Assembly (NCBI GenBank): GCA_945877125.1
Contig: CAMCQT010000013.1
Span: 1-61,413, forward strand
Source: Candidatus Brevifilum fermentans
Lineage (GTDB): Bacteria; Chloroflexota; Anaerolineae; Anaerolineales; Villigracilaceae
DNA: 61,413 nucleotides
Direction of reading: 5' to 3'
The notes under the pieces are model-generated. The model was not told where the DNA came from. It did no database searches and worked only from the letters and a program-made list of their open reading frames with translations. Shown one piece after another: positions 8,163 to 16,941 of the stretch (positions within the stretch are counted from its first letter, which is position 1; each line of letters starts with the position of its first letter). The position numbers and the translations under genes are program-made.

Positions 8163-8339
8163 ATCTAAGGGGAAAGCTGTTTTGCTTCGTGCTTTAGCGC
8201 CCTTCGTATTTATAAAACAGGTGAAAAAAACACTATACCAATGAAATCCCTCGCAACCTCCCCCACCACCAAAATGGGATGCAAGCGCCTGTGTGACGCA
8301 ATTATATTTTGAGGTCACTTATAAAATTATAATTATCGG

Positions 8340-8654
8340 ATGAGTTCTAAACGTTTTCTCGGCTTGTGTGTATTGATCCTATTCGGAATGGGATATTCCA
8401 CCCTCCTGAAGTTGTGAGAGCTGACAAGTGAAGCAGTCCTGTGGAAAAGATCCAGCCTGCCTCAGCGGAGCAGGTCAGCACTTATGAAATGATCCTTGCG
8501 ATGAACACTTTGCGCGTTGCATACGGACTCCCGCCTCTTATCGAAGACCCCATTGTGGATTGCGAAACTTGGGATGCCGTGCAAGCGATTATAAAAGAAT
8601 ACGCTCACAGCAAATTCTTGACAAATCCGCGCCGCGAAAATGGGCACAGCGGAA
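8340..8654 (+). pseudogene. Broken CAP/SCP-domain secreted protein gene
   Basis: An ATG at 8340 opens a 25-residue signal-peptide-like segment (MSSKRF, then LGLCVLILFGMG) that stops at 8417. Homology resumes in another frame from 8441 with YEMILAMNTLRVAYGLPPLI, the typical start of a CAP (SCP/PR1) domain. After about 60 residues it is cut by the IS3 element at 8655. The rest of the domain is not found on the far side of the element. The gene is therefore both frameshifted and truncated. Confidence 0.55.
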
Positions 8655-8692
8655 TGTGTCAATGATTTGAGACACGAAAATCGGGAATTTAG

Positions 8693-9805
8693 TCACTCCA
8701 ACAGAGAGACTGTTTGTAGAGGAAACTCGGGTAAAATCATCTCACCCCCAAACGAAACGGGAACGGCGCTCTTGCAGTGGCTGTTCTCGTTTTCATTTCT
8801 GGTGGGGTGTTCGATAAAAGCGGTGGTTCTGGATATTGGTGGATTAATCCAAACTGCTTTCGGCAGTTGGACGGGATGCGGGGTTCCTTTTACAAAACGT
8901 TCTGGTGTTTTTTCATACGCGGCTTGCAGCACGGCTTGACGTTTTTGCAGGACATCCTCTGCGCGGCGGAAGTGAACATCCGCAGGCGTAAGCAACGCCA
9001 GCCCGGTGTGATGATGTTCGCGGTTATACCAATTGAAGAATTCGGCAGCCCAGGCACGTGCATCTTGCAGGCAGCCAAAACGGGTGGGATAGTCGGGGCG
9101 ATATTTCATGGTCTTAAACTGCGCTTCTGAATACGGATTGTCATTGGAGACATGTGGGCGGGAATGTGTCTTCGTCACACCGAGATCCGCCAACAGGAGA
9201 GCCACCGGTTTGGATGTCATCGCACTACCGCGATCGGCATGGACGGTAAGTTGCCCGCGCTGGATTCCCTGCCGCGCACAAGTCTGCGATATCAGTTCCT
9301 CCGCTAGAACAGCCGATTCACGCTCGGCGATCATCCAGCCCACTACATAGCGGCTGTATACATCCAAGATCACGTAAAGATAAAAGTAGGTCCACTTGGA
9401 CGGCCCCAACAATTTGGTGATGTCCCAACTCCACAGTTGATTGGGAGACGTTGCGAGCAGTTCCGGCTTGGTGTAATTAGGGTGGCGCAGCTGATTACGG
9501 CGTTCTCGCACCTCGTTGTTCTCAGACAAGATCCGATACATGCTGCGGTAGGAGCACAGATAGCGACCTTCGTCGATTAATGTCGCATACACCTCGCGCG
9601 GCGACCTGTCTTGAAACCGCTCGCTATTGAGTTCCTCGCGAACTTTGGTTTTCTCAACCTGGCTCAAAGCACGCGCGGAAATCTTCGGACTGCTGCGCAC
9701 TGCTTGTGGCGCTCGAGCGCGATAGAGACTGCTCCGCGGCACGATCAAGGCCGCACACGCCGCTTGCACTCCAACACTCTTTCCAAATGCTTCTGCGGAC
9801 TGCAT
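8693..9805 (-). CDS. IS3-family transposase OrfB (DDE integrase)
   Basis: 370 residues with an rve integrase core. The catalytic triad is visible as WSWDITKL (first Asp), VHADRGSAM (second Asp) and NDNPYSEAQFKTMKY (Glu), followed by the WYNREHHHTGL helix. It cuts and joins the element's ends. The ATG at 9805 overlaps the OrfA stop as TGATG, so OrfB may be made by re-initiation as well as by the frameshift usual in this family. A 72-base in-frame extension to 9877 overlaps OrfA. The protein appears intact. Confidence 0.88.
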   Translation of the reverse strand: MQSAEAFGKSVGVQAACAALIVPRSSLYRARAPQAVRSSPKISARALSQVEKTKVREELNSERFQDRSPREVYATLIDEGRYLCSYRSMYRILSENNEVRERRNQLRHPNYTKPELLATSPNQLWSWDITKLLGPSKWTYFYLYVILDVYSRYVVGWMIAERESAVLAEELISQTCARQGIQRGQLTVHADRGSAMTSKPVALLLADLGVTKTHSRPHVSNDNPYSEAQFKTMKYRPDYPTRFGCLQDARAWAAEFFNWYNREHHHTGLALLTPADVHFRRAEDVLQKRQAVLQAAYEKTPERFVKGTPHPVQLPKAVWINPPISRTTAFIEHPTRNENENSHCKSAVPVSFGGEMILPEFPLQTVSLLE

Positions 9806-10266
9806 CAGGATTCCTTGTTCAGGTCGTTGTCCGCGAGGGTTACTCCAAGCAGCTGCGCAACTTTTTTTCCCTGGCACCGCCCGCCAGGGCAGGTGTGGAC
9901 ATCGATGATCAACTCCGCGCGTTGCAACTTCTCTTGCAGCCGTTTGTTCTCACGTTGCAGGCGCACTAACTCAACCGCGTTGGCATCCACCTTTGGTCCA
10001 CGCCGATGTCCCGACAATCCGGTCTCACCGCCGCGCTCACGCTGCTCCCGCCACTTGCTCACCAGTGATGAATATAAACCTTCCCGCCGCAGTAACGCGC
10101 CTACCTCACCTTTGCCCTTGCACTCATCTATTTCACGAAGAATACGCAACTTGTACTCTGCTGAATATTGGCGACGCTTGGCTTTGACGACTACTTCGGT
10201 CTTCGGTCCTGTTTCTTCCTTCCCGTTCTGGCGGCTATCGAGCTTGTCGAGATATTCTTGAGACAT
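9805..10266 (-). CDS. IS3-family transposase OrfA (HTH protein)
   Basis: 153 residues: a helix-turn-helix region (YSAEYKLRILREID through YSSLVSKWREQ) followed by a leucine-zipper-like coiled coil (VELVRLQRENKRLQEKLQRA), the standard OrfA layout for binding the element ends. Near the C-terminus the expected coiled-coil exit to KKVAQLLG is interrupted by HTCPGGRCQG, encoded by about 24 extra bases (9864-9895) that form a small palindrome with arms CCCTGGC and GCCAGGG. The insertion keeps the frame, so the protein may still work. Confidence 0.82.
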   Translation of the reverse strand: MSQEYLDKLDSRQNGKEETGPKTEVVVKAKRRQYSAEYKLRILREIDECKGKGEVGALLRREGLYSSLVSKWREQRERGGETGLSGHRRGPKVDANAVELVRLQRENKRLQEKLQRAELIIDVHTCPGGRCQGKKVAQLLGVTLADNDLNKES

Positions 10267-10330
10267 GCCTTTTCTCCTGCGCCCTGCACACTAATCTATT
10301 GGATACGAGTGTCTCATCATTATAGTCACA

Positions 10331-10717
10331 GAGGGCAGCTCAACCCTCCTCAGTGACTTAAAAAAATACGAAGAGGAAGAGCGAGAGGCACAAACCTTGA
10401 TCCAAAAAGCGCAAACCTACCAAACAACCAAAAAGCTCACACCCGAAGAGGTCATTGTCTACTCCGCTGATATGGATCAGCTCCTTCACAGTTCCCCTGC
10501 TGATGTCAGTGCCGCCTTGCGCTACCTCCTTATCAGCGTCCACCTCGACCGGGACAAAACCACTGCTTACGTCAACGTCAACTACCGTCTACTTGAAGAT
10601 GATCTAAAAAAAAATTATGAGTCCAATGAGATATTTGGTATAATGCCGCCACCTTTATTACCGTTAATAGCAAAGTGCGCCCCTATCACGGAACACCGTG
10701 GGGGCACTACCAAGTGA
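10331..10717 (+). pseudogene. C-terminal stump of a large serine recombinase
   Basis: The open frame runs straight out of the IS end. It reads as a charged coiled coil (DLKKYEEEEREAQTLIQKAQ), then LTPEEVIVYSADMDQLL, a region rich in Ala/Leu, then LISVHLDRDKTTAYVNVNYR, ending at TGA 10715. Coiled coil, then the VxxDR strand, then a final beta strand is the layout of the C-terminal tail of large serine recombinases. The resolvase catalytic domain and zinc ribbon are missing. The last 25 residues are atypical and overlap hairpin sequence. The call is by pattern only. Confidence 0.5.
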
Positions 10718-10747
10718 CAGTCACCGTTGAGGTGGCTGTCACTTTTT
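10712..10747 (+). terminator. Rho-independent terminator after recombinase stump
   Basis: 14-bp arms at 10712-10725 and 10731-10744 with one non-Watson-Crick pair and a GTTGA loop, running into five Ts. It overlaps the stop codon of the recombinase stump. A second hairpin with GGGGCAC arms lies just before it (10674-10708). Confidence 0.75.
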
Positions 10748-10753
10748 AAAATT

Positions 10754-11728
10754 CTACGGGGCGGGTGTTTTGGTGGGAACCCACGTATAAGTTGGAACAG
10801 GTGTGCGCGAGGGTCTCACGGTGGGCGTAGGCGTATCGGTTGGTAAAAAGACGGGATCCCCCTGCCACGGGAGAAAAGCCGCAAACTGTTTGACATCATA
10901 CGTCCCCTTAATATCACGACGCTGCAAAGTGTATAAATTTGAAATTCCCTGGTCGTAGGTGAACCCCAAACTCATTCCGCCGATGTAGTTAGCAAAGTGG
11001 GCATAGTCAATGACGCCGGGGTCACTGATGCCGAATGGATAGGCAATCGTTAGAATAGGCACGCCCAGCGCTTGTTCCAACAGGGTACGCGACTCGACCA
11101 CTTCAAGTCTTTGCCGGTAGGGTTCGAGTGAGGTCAAATCCATGTGACTGATGCTATGACTTCCAACCTCCCAGCCGGCAGCAGCCATTTCCTTGATCTG
11201 GTCTGCGTTCATGTAATTATCTGTGCCCATATAATTGGCAATAATATACAACACACCCGTAAAGCCATATTTTTTCATAATGGGAAATGCGGCTGTGTAG
11301 TTGTTCAAATGCCCATCATCAAATGTGATTAGAATGGGACGCGGCGGCAGGTCTGCGCCTTCGGTGATGGACTTTATCAATAGCTCAGTTGTGATGGTGG
11401 TGTAGCCCCAGTCATGCAGGAGTTTCATTTCCTCGTCAAATTTTTCTGGTGACACATAATACTGGCTGTTGATCGGCGATACGGCGATCCAATGATATAG
11501 AATGATCGGCACATACACGTTTTCAGGGCCTTGATGAACCCATGTAGCTGTGGGGATGGGCGAAGCCGTAAATGTTGGGGTGACGGTAAATGTTGGGGTA
11601 ACAGTGGCAGGCTCGGTCGGAGGGGGAAGCGTGGCGGTCATCGTCGAAATTGGTTTGGCAAATAGGCCGGTTCCACATCCAGACAATAAAATAGAAATCC
11701 CCATGATTAAGATAATTATTTTTTTCAT
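10754..11728 (-). CDS. Polysaccharide deacetylase (NodB-domain) lipoprotein
   Basis: 324 residues. An N-terminal lipoprotein signal ends in LLSGCG, so the protein is probably anchored outside the cytoplasmic membrane. A Thr/Pro-rich linker follows, then a NodB domain of about 200 residues. The metal and catalytic motifs are TFDDG (motif 1) and HSISHMDL (motif 2, two His ligands), and YPFGIS corresponds to motif 3. A second Thr/Pro-rich tail closes the protein. It probably removes acetyl groups from peptidoglycan or an exopolysaccharide. It starts eight bases after coaX ends and may be the last gene of the operon with coaX and the Hcy methyltransferase-MTHFR gene. Confidence 0.9.
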   Translation of the reverse strand: MKKIIILIMGISILLSGCGTGLFAKPISTMTATLPPPTEPATVTPTFTVTPTFTASPIPTATWVHQGPENVYVPIILYHWIAVSPINSQYYVSPEKFDEEMKLLHDWGYTTITTELLIKSITEGADLPPRPILITFDDGHLNNYTAAFPIMKKYGFTGVLYIIANYMGTDNYMNADQIKEMAAAGWEVGSHSISHMDLTSLEPYRQRLEVVESRTLLEQALGVPILTIAYPFGISDPGVIDYAHFANYIGGMSLGFTYDQGISNLYTLQRRDIKGTYDVKQFAAFLPWQGDPVFLPTDTPTPTVRPSRTPVPTYTWVPTKTPAP

Positions 11729-11735
11729 TTGATTC

Positions 11736-12500
11736 CTAATGGTTGAGTTCCCAGATCATCCGCAGTCCGTCGAGCGTGAGCCAGGGCGCGATGAAATTAA
11801 CAACCTGCGTTTCTTTCGCGATGACTTCTGCCATGCCGCCGGTGGCGATGACTTTCATGTCGCTGCCCAATTCAGACCTGAACCTGGCTACCATGCCCTC
11901 GACCATGCTGACGTACCCAAAGAGTAAGCCCGATTGCATGGCGTGGATGGTGTTGCGCCCGATGACGGAGGGCGGGCGTTGCAGGTCGATGCGTGGAAGT
12001 TTTGCGGCGTGCGTGAATAAACTTTCTGCGGCGAGGTTTACGCCGGCTGTGATGGCGCCGCCAAGGTATTCGCCTTCTTTGGTGATGGCGTTGAATGTGG
12101 TGGCTGTACCAAAATCAACCACGCAGGCGGGGCCGCCGTAAAATTTGAGCACGGCAACTGCATCGCACACGCGGTCTGCGCCCACGGTTCTGGGATCTTC
12201 GTAGCGGATTTTTAGTCCAGTTTTGATGCCTGCGTCCACGACCAGCGGTTCCTGTTTGAGATATTCGCGGCAGGCTTGGATGACGCGCCCGGTCAACGGC
12301 GGCACGACGGATGCGAGCGAAATGCCGTGAATATCTTTGAGCGTTTTTCCGGCATTTTGGAGCAAGCCTAAAAATTGCAAGCCGTATTCATCGGGCATAC
12401 GGTTGTTGTCGGTGGCAAGCCGCCAGTGTGCGCCCAGTTGTTCGCCTTCATAAAGGCCGAGGGTCAGGTTGGTATTGCCAACATCTATGGTGAGGAGCAT
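11736..12500 (-). CDS. coaX: Type III pantothenate kinase
   Basis: 254 residues, normal for the family. It phosphorylates pantothenate, the first step of coenzyme A synthesis. Visible motifs are the N-terminal phosphate loop with LLTIDVGNTN (the Asp and Asn that bind ATP and metal), the pantothenate-site GADRVCDAVAV and the VVDFGTATTFNAI segment. The gene begins four bases after the stop of the homocysteine methyltransferase-MTHFR gene, so the two are cotranscribed. Confidence 0.95.
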   Translation of the reverse strand: MLLTIDVGNTNLTLGLYEGEQLGAHWRLATDNNRMPDEYGLQFLGLLQNAGKTLKDIHGISLASVVPPLTGRVIQACREYLKQEPLVVDAGIKTGLKIRYEDPRTVGADRVCDAVAVLKFYGGPACVVDFGTATTFNAITKEGEYLGGAITAGVNLAAESLFTHAAKLPRIDLQRPPSVIGRNTIHAMQSGLLFGYVSMVEGMVARFRSELGSDMKVIATGGMAEVIAKETQVVNFIAPWLTLDGLRMIWELNH

Positions 12501-12504
12501 GGCT

Positions 12505-14370
12505 TTATTTTACCGCTTCTATAATTTCTGCGACCATGTCGTAGCGATGGAATTGCGGCATGAAGTAAACGCCGCTCGCCCAGCCTTTGATCTGCTCGAT
12601 CAATTCGACGGCCAGTTCCACGCCCACTTTTACGCCGCTCTCAGTATCGCCAGCATTCTCAATTTTTCTGCGGGCTTCGTCGGGGATGAAAACGCCCGGC
12701 ACTTCGTTATGCAGAAAGTTGGCGTGCTTGGCGCTGACCAGCGGCAGAACACCTGCCAGAATCGGCTTGTCTAATTTGCCCTGCTTGGCTTCGTAGGCTT
12801 CGATTAAATTCGGTCCATCTGTGGGACGGTAGATCGGCTGCGTAAGGAAAAAATCTGCGCCGGCTTTGATCTTGCGATTCAGATTCTTGACTTCGTTATC
12901 CATATCCTGCGGGCAAAGGTTTAGCGCCGCGCCGACGAAGAAATTGGTGGGCTGACCAATGCTCGTACCCGAATGATCCACGCCCATGTTGAATCCCTGT
13001 TTGATAAGTTTGACCAAGCCGGATGGGACAAGGTCGTAGTTATCGGTCGCTTCGGGGTAATCGCCAATTGAAGTGGGATCGCCCATCACGACAAATATAT
13101 TTCGCAAGCCGATGGCGTGCGCGGCGAGCAAGTCACCTTGCACGCGCAGGAGGTTTCGTCCGCGGGTGGGGAAATGCAAAGTGGTTTCCACGCCAATCTT
13201 GCGCTGCACCAGATCGCAGACTGCCCAGGCCGACATTCTCATGCGTGCCATGGGGCTATCGGCCACGTTGATCACGTCTGCGCCGGCATCGTGCAGCAGG
13301 GACGCGCCGGCCAATAATTTATGAGTCGAAAGTCCGCGCGGGGGATCCATCTCAACGCAAATGGAGAATTTGCCTGCGGCTAAATTCTGCGCCAGTTGGG
13401 TGGGCTGTTCGATGTCTGAGAAATCCACCTCCGAAACCTCCGAGGTCTCAAAGACCTCGGAGGTTTGAATCGGAGTAGATTCAAACGCCTTTTTCATCGC
13501 GGAAATATGCTGAGGTGTCGTTCCACAACAACCGCCGACGATGTTGGCGCCTGCCTCGCGGAAGGAAAGCGCATAATCGCCAAAATAATCCGCGTCTGCC
13601 GGGTACATGATGCGCCCCCCCACCTGCTCGGGCCAGCCTGCGTTTGGCTTGACCCAGAATTTCCCATCTGGCACAGCATGTTTCATTTGCTTAAGGATGC
13701 GAAGCAGTTGCGAAGGTCCGCCAGAACAATTGACACCGATCACATCTGCGCCAGCTTCTTTTAATTTGCGCGCCACTTTCATTGGGTCATCGCCGAGCAG
13801 GGTGCGGTCATCGCGCGTGAATGTGACCGAGGCGATCACAGGCAAGGGCAGATGTCCATTTGCCCCTACAATGGATTTCGCGGCTTTGATGGCTTCCTGA
13901 ATTTCATACAGGTCGCTCATGGTTTCAATGACGATCAAATCCACGCCTGCATCTGCCAGCGCTTGAATCTGCTCGGCGAATGCCGCTCGCGCCTCTTCGG
14001 GCTTCACGCGCCCGTACGGCGCAATCCGCACGCCGAGCGGGCCGACATCGCCTGCCACGAGCACATCATTCTTATAAGATGCGGCTATCGCGCGTCTGGC
14101 AAGTTCCACACCTGCGCGGTTGATCTCGGTCAATTGATCTTGCAAACCATGCTTGCTCAACTTGAATCGATTCGCGCCAAAGGTATTGGTGATGATCAAT
14201 TGCGCGCCCGCCTCAATATATTCGCGGTGAATATCCGCCACCGCAGCAGGGTTGGTGAGGTTGAGTTCATCAAAGCATTTGGCAAAACTTACGCCGCGCG
14301 CATGAAGCATGGTGCCCATTGCACCATCTGCAAGTAAAGTTTTTTGTGAAAGTATTTCAAACAGATTCAT
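12505..14370 (-). CDS. Bifunctional homocysteine S-methyltransferase / methylenetetrahydrofolate reductase
   Basis: 621 residues in two domains. The N-terminal Hcy methyltransferase (about 1-295) has DGAMGTML, GVNCSGGPSQLL and the zinc-binding GGCCGTTP. The C-terminal MTHFR TIM barrel (about 325-621) starts FSICVEMDPPRG and has the FFLTQPIY segment. The first domain moves a methyl group to homocysteine, and the second reduces methylene-THF to methyl-THF using flavin. The linker near residues 300-318 contains TSEVFETSEVSEV, which is encoded by a perfect palindromic repeat (13434-13466) also found in metH. The enzyme would supply methyl-THF to MetH as well as act itself. Confidence 0.93.
   Translation of the reverse strand: MNLFEILSQKTLLADGAMGTMLHARGVSFAKCFDELNLTNPAAVADIHREYIEAGAQLIITNTFGANRFKLSKHGLQDQLTEINRAGVELARRAIAASYKNDVLVAGDVGPLGVRIAPYGRVKPEEARAAFAEQIQALADAGVDLIVIETMSDLYEIQEAIKAAKSIVGANGHLPLPVIASVTFTRDDRTLLGDDPMKVARKLKEAGADVIGVNCSGGPSQLLRILKQMKHAVPDGKFWVKPNAGWPEQVGGRIMYPADADYFGDYALSFREAGANIVGGCCGTTPQHISAMKKAFESTPIQTSEVFETSEVSEVDFSDIEQPTQLAQNLAAGKFSICVEMDPPRGLSTHKLLAGASLLHDAGADVINVADSPMARMRMSAWAVCDLVQRKIGVETTLHFPTRGRNLLRVQGDLLAAHAIGLRNIFVVMGDPTSIGDYPEATDNYDLVPSGLVKLIKQGFNMGVDHSGTSIGQPTNFFVGAALNLCPQDMDNEVKNLNRKIKAGADFFLTQPIYRPTDGPNLIEAYEAKQGKLDKPILAGVLPLVSAKHANFLHNEVPGVFIPDEARRKIENAGDTESGVKVGVELAVELIEQIKGWASGVYFMPQFHRYDMVAEIIEAVK
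13434..13466. repeat. Coding palindromic element (Hcy methyltransferase-MTHFR copy)
   Basis: Perfect 15-bp arms (13434-13448 and 13452-13466) around a CAA loop. Each arm contains CCTCCGAGG, itself self-complementary. Read in the gene's frame it encodes TSEVFETSEV in the interdomain linker. It is a sequence variant of the two identical elements inside metH and of the arms of the intergenic hairpin at 35998-36048. Confidence 0.85.
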
Positions 14371-14459
14371 ATCATCTCTCTAAGGTCGTTCGATTGTTGT
14401 GAGGATTGCGTCATTGTAATTGATGGATATTAGAATACCCCTATAAAATAACTCATAGG

Positions 14460-14500
14460 ATTTGCCGTGGATATAGTCATGGACTATATCCACGGCAAAT
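14460..14500. terminator. Perfect 19-bp inverted repeat between two minus-strand genes
   Basis: Arms at 14460-14478 and 14482-14500 are perfectly complementary over 19 bp with a three-base ATG loop. It lies 40 bases past the stop of the membrane protein gene at 14541 and 90 bases before the Hcy methyltransferase-MTHFR start. There is no strong T tract, so it may be a transcript-stabilising hairpin or a small repeat rather than a classic terminator. Confidence 0.6.
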
Positions 14501-14540
14501 AATTCCCCAAATTTTGAAATCCAGAATTTTGGCTGTAGGA

Positions 14541-16589
14541 CTATGGTTTGCATCCACTCTGGTGGATGCGTTTATCAATTTCAGAAGCATTCAGTGTTTG
14601 ATCTGATGATGTCTGTAGAACCCGATCCCATAGGGTGTAAACCGCCGGACATAATTCTTTCTGAGTCTTCAATGTTTGGTCTGTCAGCTTTAGGGCAATT
14701 TCCGGCTGTCCGGTCATGGCAAAGGCTTCAATAAACGGCAGATTTTCAACGGGCATGGATGCGCCAAGATCAGATTTCTGCGCTTGATTATATAACTTCG
14801 CAACCTGTTCCCAATCTGATTGCTGGCGGGCGAGTTCGGCTTTTTCATAAAAATAGCACCAGTTATGCGCCGGTTCCTGCCCGAACAGAGTTTCGTCCAT
14901 CACGGGTTGGGGAGCGTCCGCCTGAATCTGGTTCGGGTTTGAGAGCGGTATGGCATTCAACAAAAAATAACTTGCGCCTGGAACTGTCTCGGCATTCGCA
15001 TAAACTGGATCAAGAACCCGCAGGCAGCCATCAGCATCTTTGTATATTACAACACTGTTCGATGTTGAACTGCTAAATCTCACAGTGCGGTACTGCACCT
15101 CGATGGGAGTATCAGGTTGCAGGGAAGGCAGAAGCGATGAATTAATCCTACTTTTGACATATAACAACAGATAGGGAAGTTCCCGATCCGTAATAGTTGG
15201 CGAATATATCCAATTTATGGGGGCAGTGATCTGTAGGTCTGACACATATTTAAGAGGCAGTTCGTAGGTTAACAACACCGTGCCTTTTTCGAGGGCGGGC
15301 ATTCGCCATGCAAGCTGCCAGAGGAACGCCCGCTGATTATCGCGGTCACGGCGGAAGGTGTTTGAAACAGAGAATTGGTATGCAGTGGACAGCCCGATCA
15401 ATACACTCAAGACGAGAATTTTCCGCTTTCCATCTTTCAAAATTAAAGTTGCCAGCCCAACAATAAACATGCTCGCCCCGAGCATGATCGAAAGCATAAA
15501 TCGGTCGTAATCAAATTCAAGTTTTAGGGGCAACCCAGCCGCCCAGGAAGGAAGACGACCGGCAAAAATTGCGACAAATCCAATAAACGCAGCTTGTAAT
15601 CCCCAGGTATCGTTTCCAACTGTATCGGATTTTTCTGCGGTTCTTTGTGAAAACTGCATATATATAAAAATGGCAGACGCTGAAAAAAGAAGAACGATTA
15701 GCGAAATGACCTGTGTTAATGTTCCATCAATTGTTGAAAAGATATTGAACGTATTCAGCCAGGATATAAAACCAGAGAGGGAGATCGTTGTTAATATCTC
15801 ATTTGCTATTGCGAGAGGGGATAAGGACAAACCGGAAAAGGCATTGATGGCATATGAGTTGTACGCGGCTGAATGATGATAAGCATAAGTCCATGCGGCA
15901 TTCAGCATCCAGACAAGGAAATAGGGCAGCCAATGGGATACTGCCTTTCGTAAAACATCTTTTCGAGCAGTTAATGTTTCCGCGACGAGGACAGTGATAA
16001 AAAAGAAACGCGAAATTTCGAGACCAAAAAAATATTCGGTTGAGAAAAGTCCCAGGGCTTGCAATACAAGTGCAAATAATGTCAGGCTTTTTTTATGACG
16101 CTCACTTCGAAGAGCAGCGGCAGTCACCCCGAAAGATGCAACCAACCATAGCAGCGGAATAAGTTCCTGATTTACATGGGTCAGCGAAACCCATTGCTGT
16201 TGATAGCCAGGATAAACAGTGAATAGCAGGACAACCCATATCAAATTCGTTTTCTGGGATGGCCAGATCAATCGAAGCGCAAACCAAAGTTCAAGGGAGA
16301 GAAAGAAGCGGATTGCCAATCCAACCAGCTGCCAGGTAAATGGATCCCCTCCAAACAAGGCGGTTGTTACAGCAAAAATGGGTCCAAGGAATGGACGGTA
16401 AGGGCGGAATGCTTCAATAAATTCAGCGGGGCCGAGAAATCGCAGGAACCAGGCAAATGGCCAATCATCCCAGTAAAACCCCAGCCAGGGAGTCAATAAA
16501 CCATAAGCCAGCAACACCAACAGGAGAATCAAACCAGGAATTGCTAATTTTTCTTTTTGTAAATCATTTGTGAATATTTTTTTTAGCAC
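14541..16589 (-). CDS. Multi-membrane protein, GT-C glycosyltransferase-like
   Basis: 682 residues. About ten hydrophobic segments occupy residues 15-420. The first loop after membrane segment 1 carries FYWDDWPFAW, an acidic pair placed like the catalytic Asp/Glu of GT-C enzymes. The C-terminal 250 residues are soluble and contain a helical stretch resembling a TPR (WEQVAKLYNQAQK, then PFIEAFAMTGQPEIALKL). It probably transfers a sugar from a lipid carrier outside the membrane, but substrate and product cannot be told. It is divergent from the next gene, with a 350-base gap. Confidence 0.65.
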   Translation of the reverse strand: MLKKIFTNDLQKEKLAIPGLILLLVLLAYGLLTPWLGFYWDDWPFAWFLRFLGPAEFIEAFRPYRPFLGPIFAVTTALFGGDPFTWQLVGLAIRFFLSLELWFALRLIWPSQKTNLIWVVLLFTVYPGYQQQWVSLTHVNQELIPLLWLVASFGVTAAALRSERHKKSLTLFALVLQALGLFSTEYFFGLEISRFFFITVLVAETLTARKDVLRKAVSHWLPYFLVWMLNAAWTYAYHHSAAYNSYAINAFSGLSLSPLAIANEILTTISLSGFISWLNTFNIFSTIDGTLTQVISLIVLLFSASAIFIYMQFSQRTAEKSDTVGNDTWGLQAAFIGFVAIFAGRLPSWAAGLPLKLEFDYDRFMLSIMLGASMFIVGLATLILKDGKRKILVLSVLIGLSTAYQFSVSNTFRRDRDNQRAFLWQLAWRMPALEKGTVLLTYELPLKYVSDLQITAPINWIYSPTITDRELPYLLLYVKSRINSSLLPSLQPDTPIEVQYRTVRFSSSTSNSVVIYKDADGCLRVLDPVYANAETVPGASYFLLNAIPLSNPNQIQADAPQPVMDETLFGQEPAHNWCYFYEKAELARQQSDWEQVAKLYNQAQKSDLGASMPVENLPFIEAFAMTGQPEIALKLTDQTLKTQKELCPAVYTLWDRVLQTSSDQTLNASEIDKRIHQSGCKP

Positions 16590-16941
16590 CTAAGTGATCT
16601 CCCGTATAAAATGGCTGACGTTAATATTCAGCCCATTTTATTTTCATCCCTGATAAACACACAGATGATTTTTTGGGGACGGAATATGCTTGTGTGTATA
16701 TAGTAATGAGAAAGTGAAAAAGCTATTTTTCAGAATTATTTTACCATCAATGATATGGCTTAAAATTCACCAGACAATGGGCTGTAAATAATTTTTGGCG
16801 GGGATTCATCTCGTTTTTATGCCCGTGCTGCCCGAATTTTCGACCATTTATTTATGTTAGAATTGAAAAAGCATCCTAGCGAAAGTTAATACATTACCCA
16901 GACATCATCTTTAATTTGGGAATGCGCCCATAAAAAATCTT
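16590..16941. other. Divergent intergenic region
   Basis: 352 AT-rich bases between two diverging membrane-protein genes, which must hold both promoters. A hairpin with TAAAATGG/CCCATTTTA arms lies at about 16607-16643, 20 bases from the minus-strand start. I find no clear operator, small gene or structured RNA. Confidence 0.5.

Larger units (their letters stand above)
8655..10330 (-). mobile_element. IS3-family insertion sequence
   Basis: The element carries two overlapping minus-strand transposase frames. Its ends are imperfect inverted repeats: the left end starts near 8655 with TGTGTCAATG and contains TGAGACAC, and the right end, read inward from 10330, starts TGTGACTATA and contains the same TGAGACAC. 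Boundaries are good to a few bases. I see no target duplication. The left flank is a CAP-domain gene and the right flank is a serine recombinase gene, so the DNA between two insertion copies may have been deleted. Confidence 0.8.

Noticed and set aside
8162-8318. 52-residue N-terminal extension of the methyltransferase frame
   Set aside because: The sequence is unlike any methyltransferase N-terminus and has no ribosome-binding site. The start is more likely at 8162 or the TTG at 8096.
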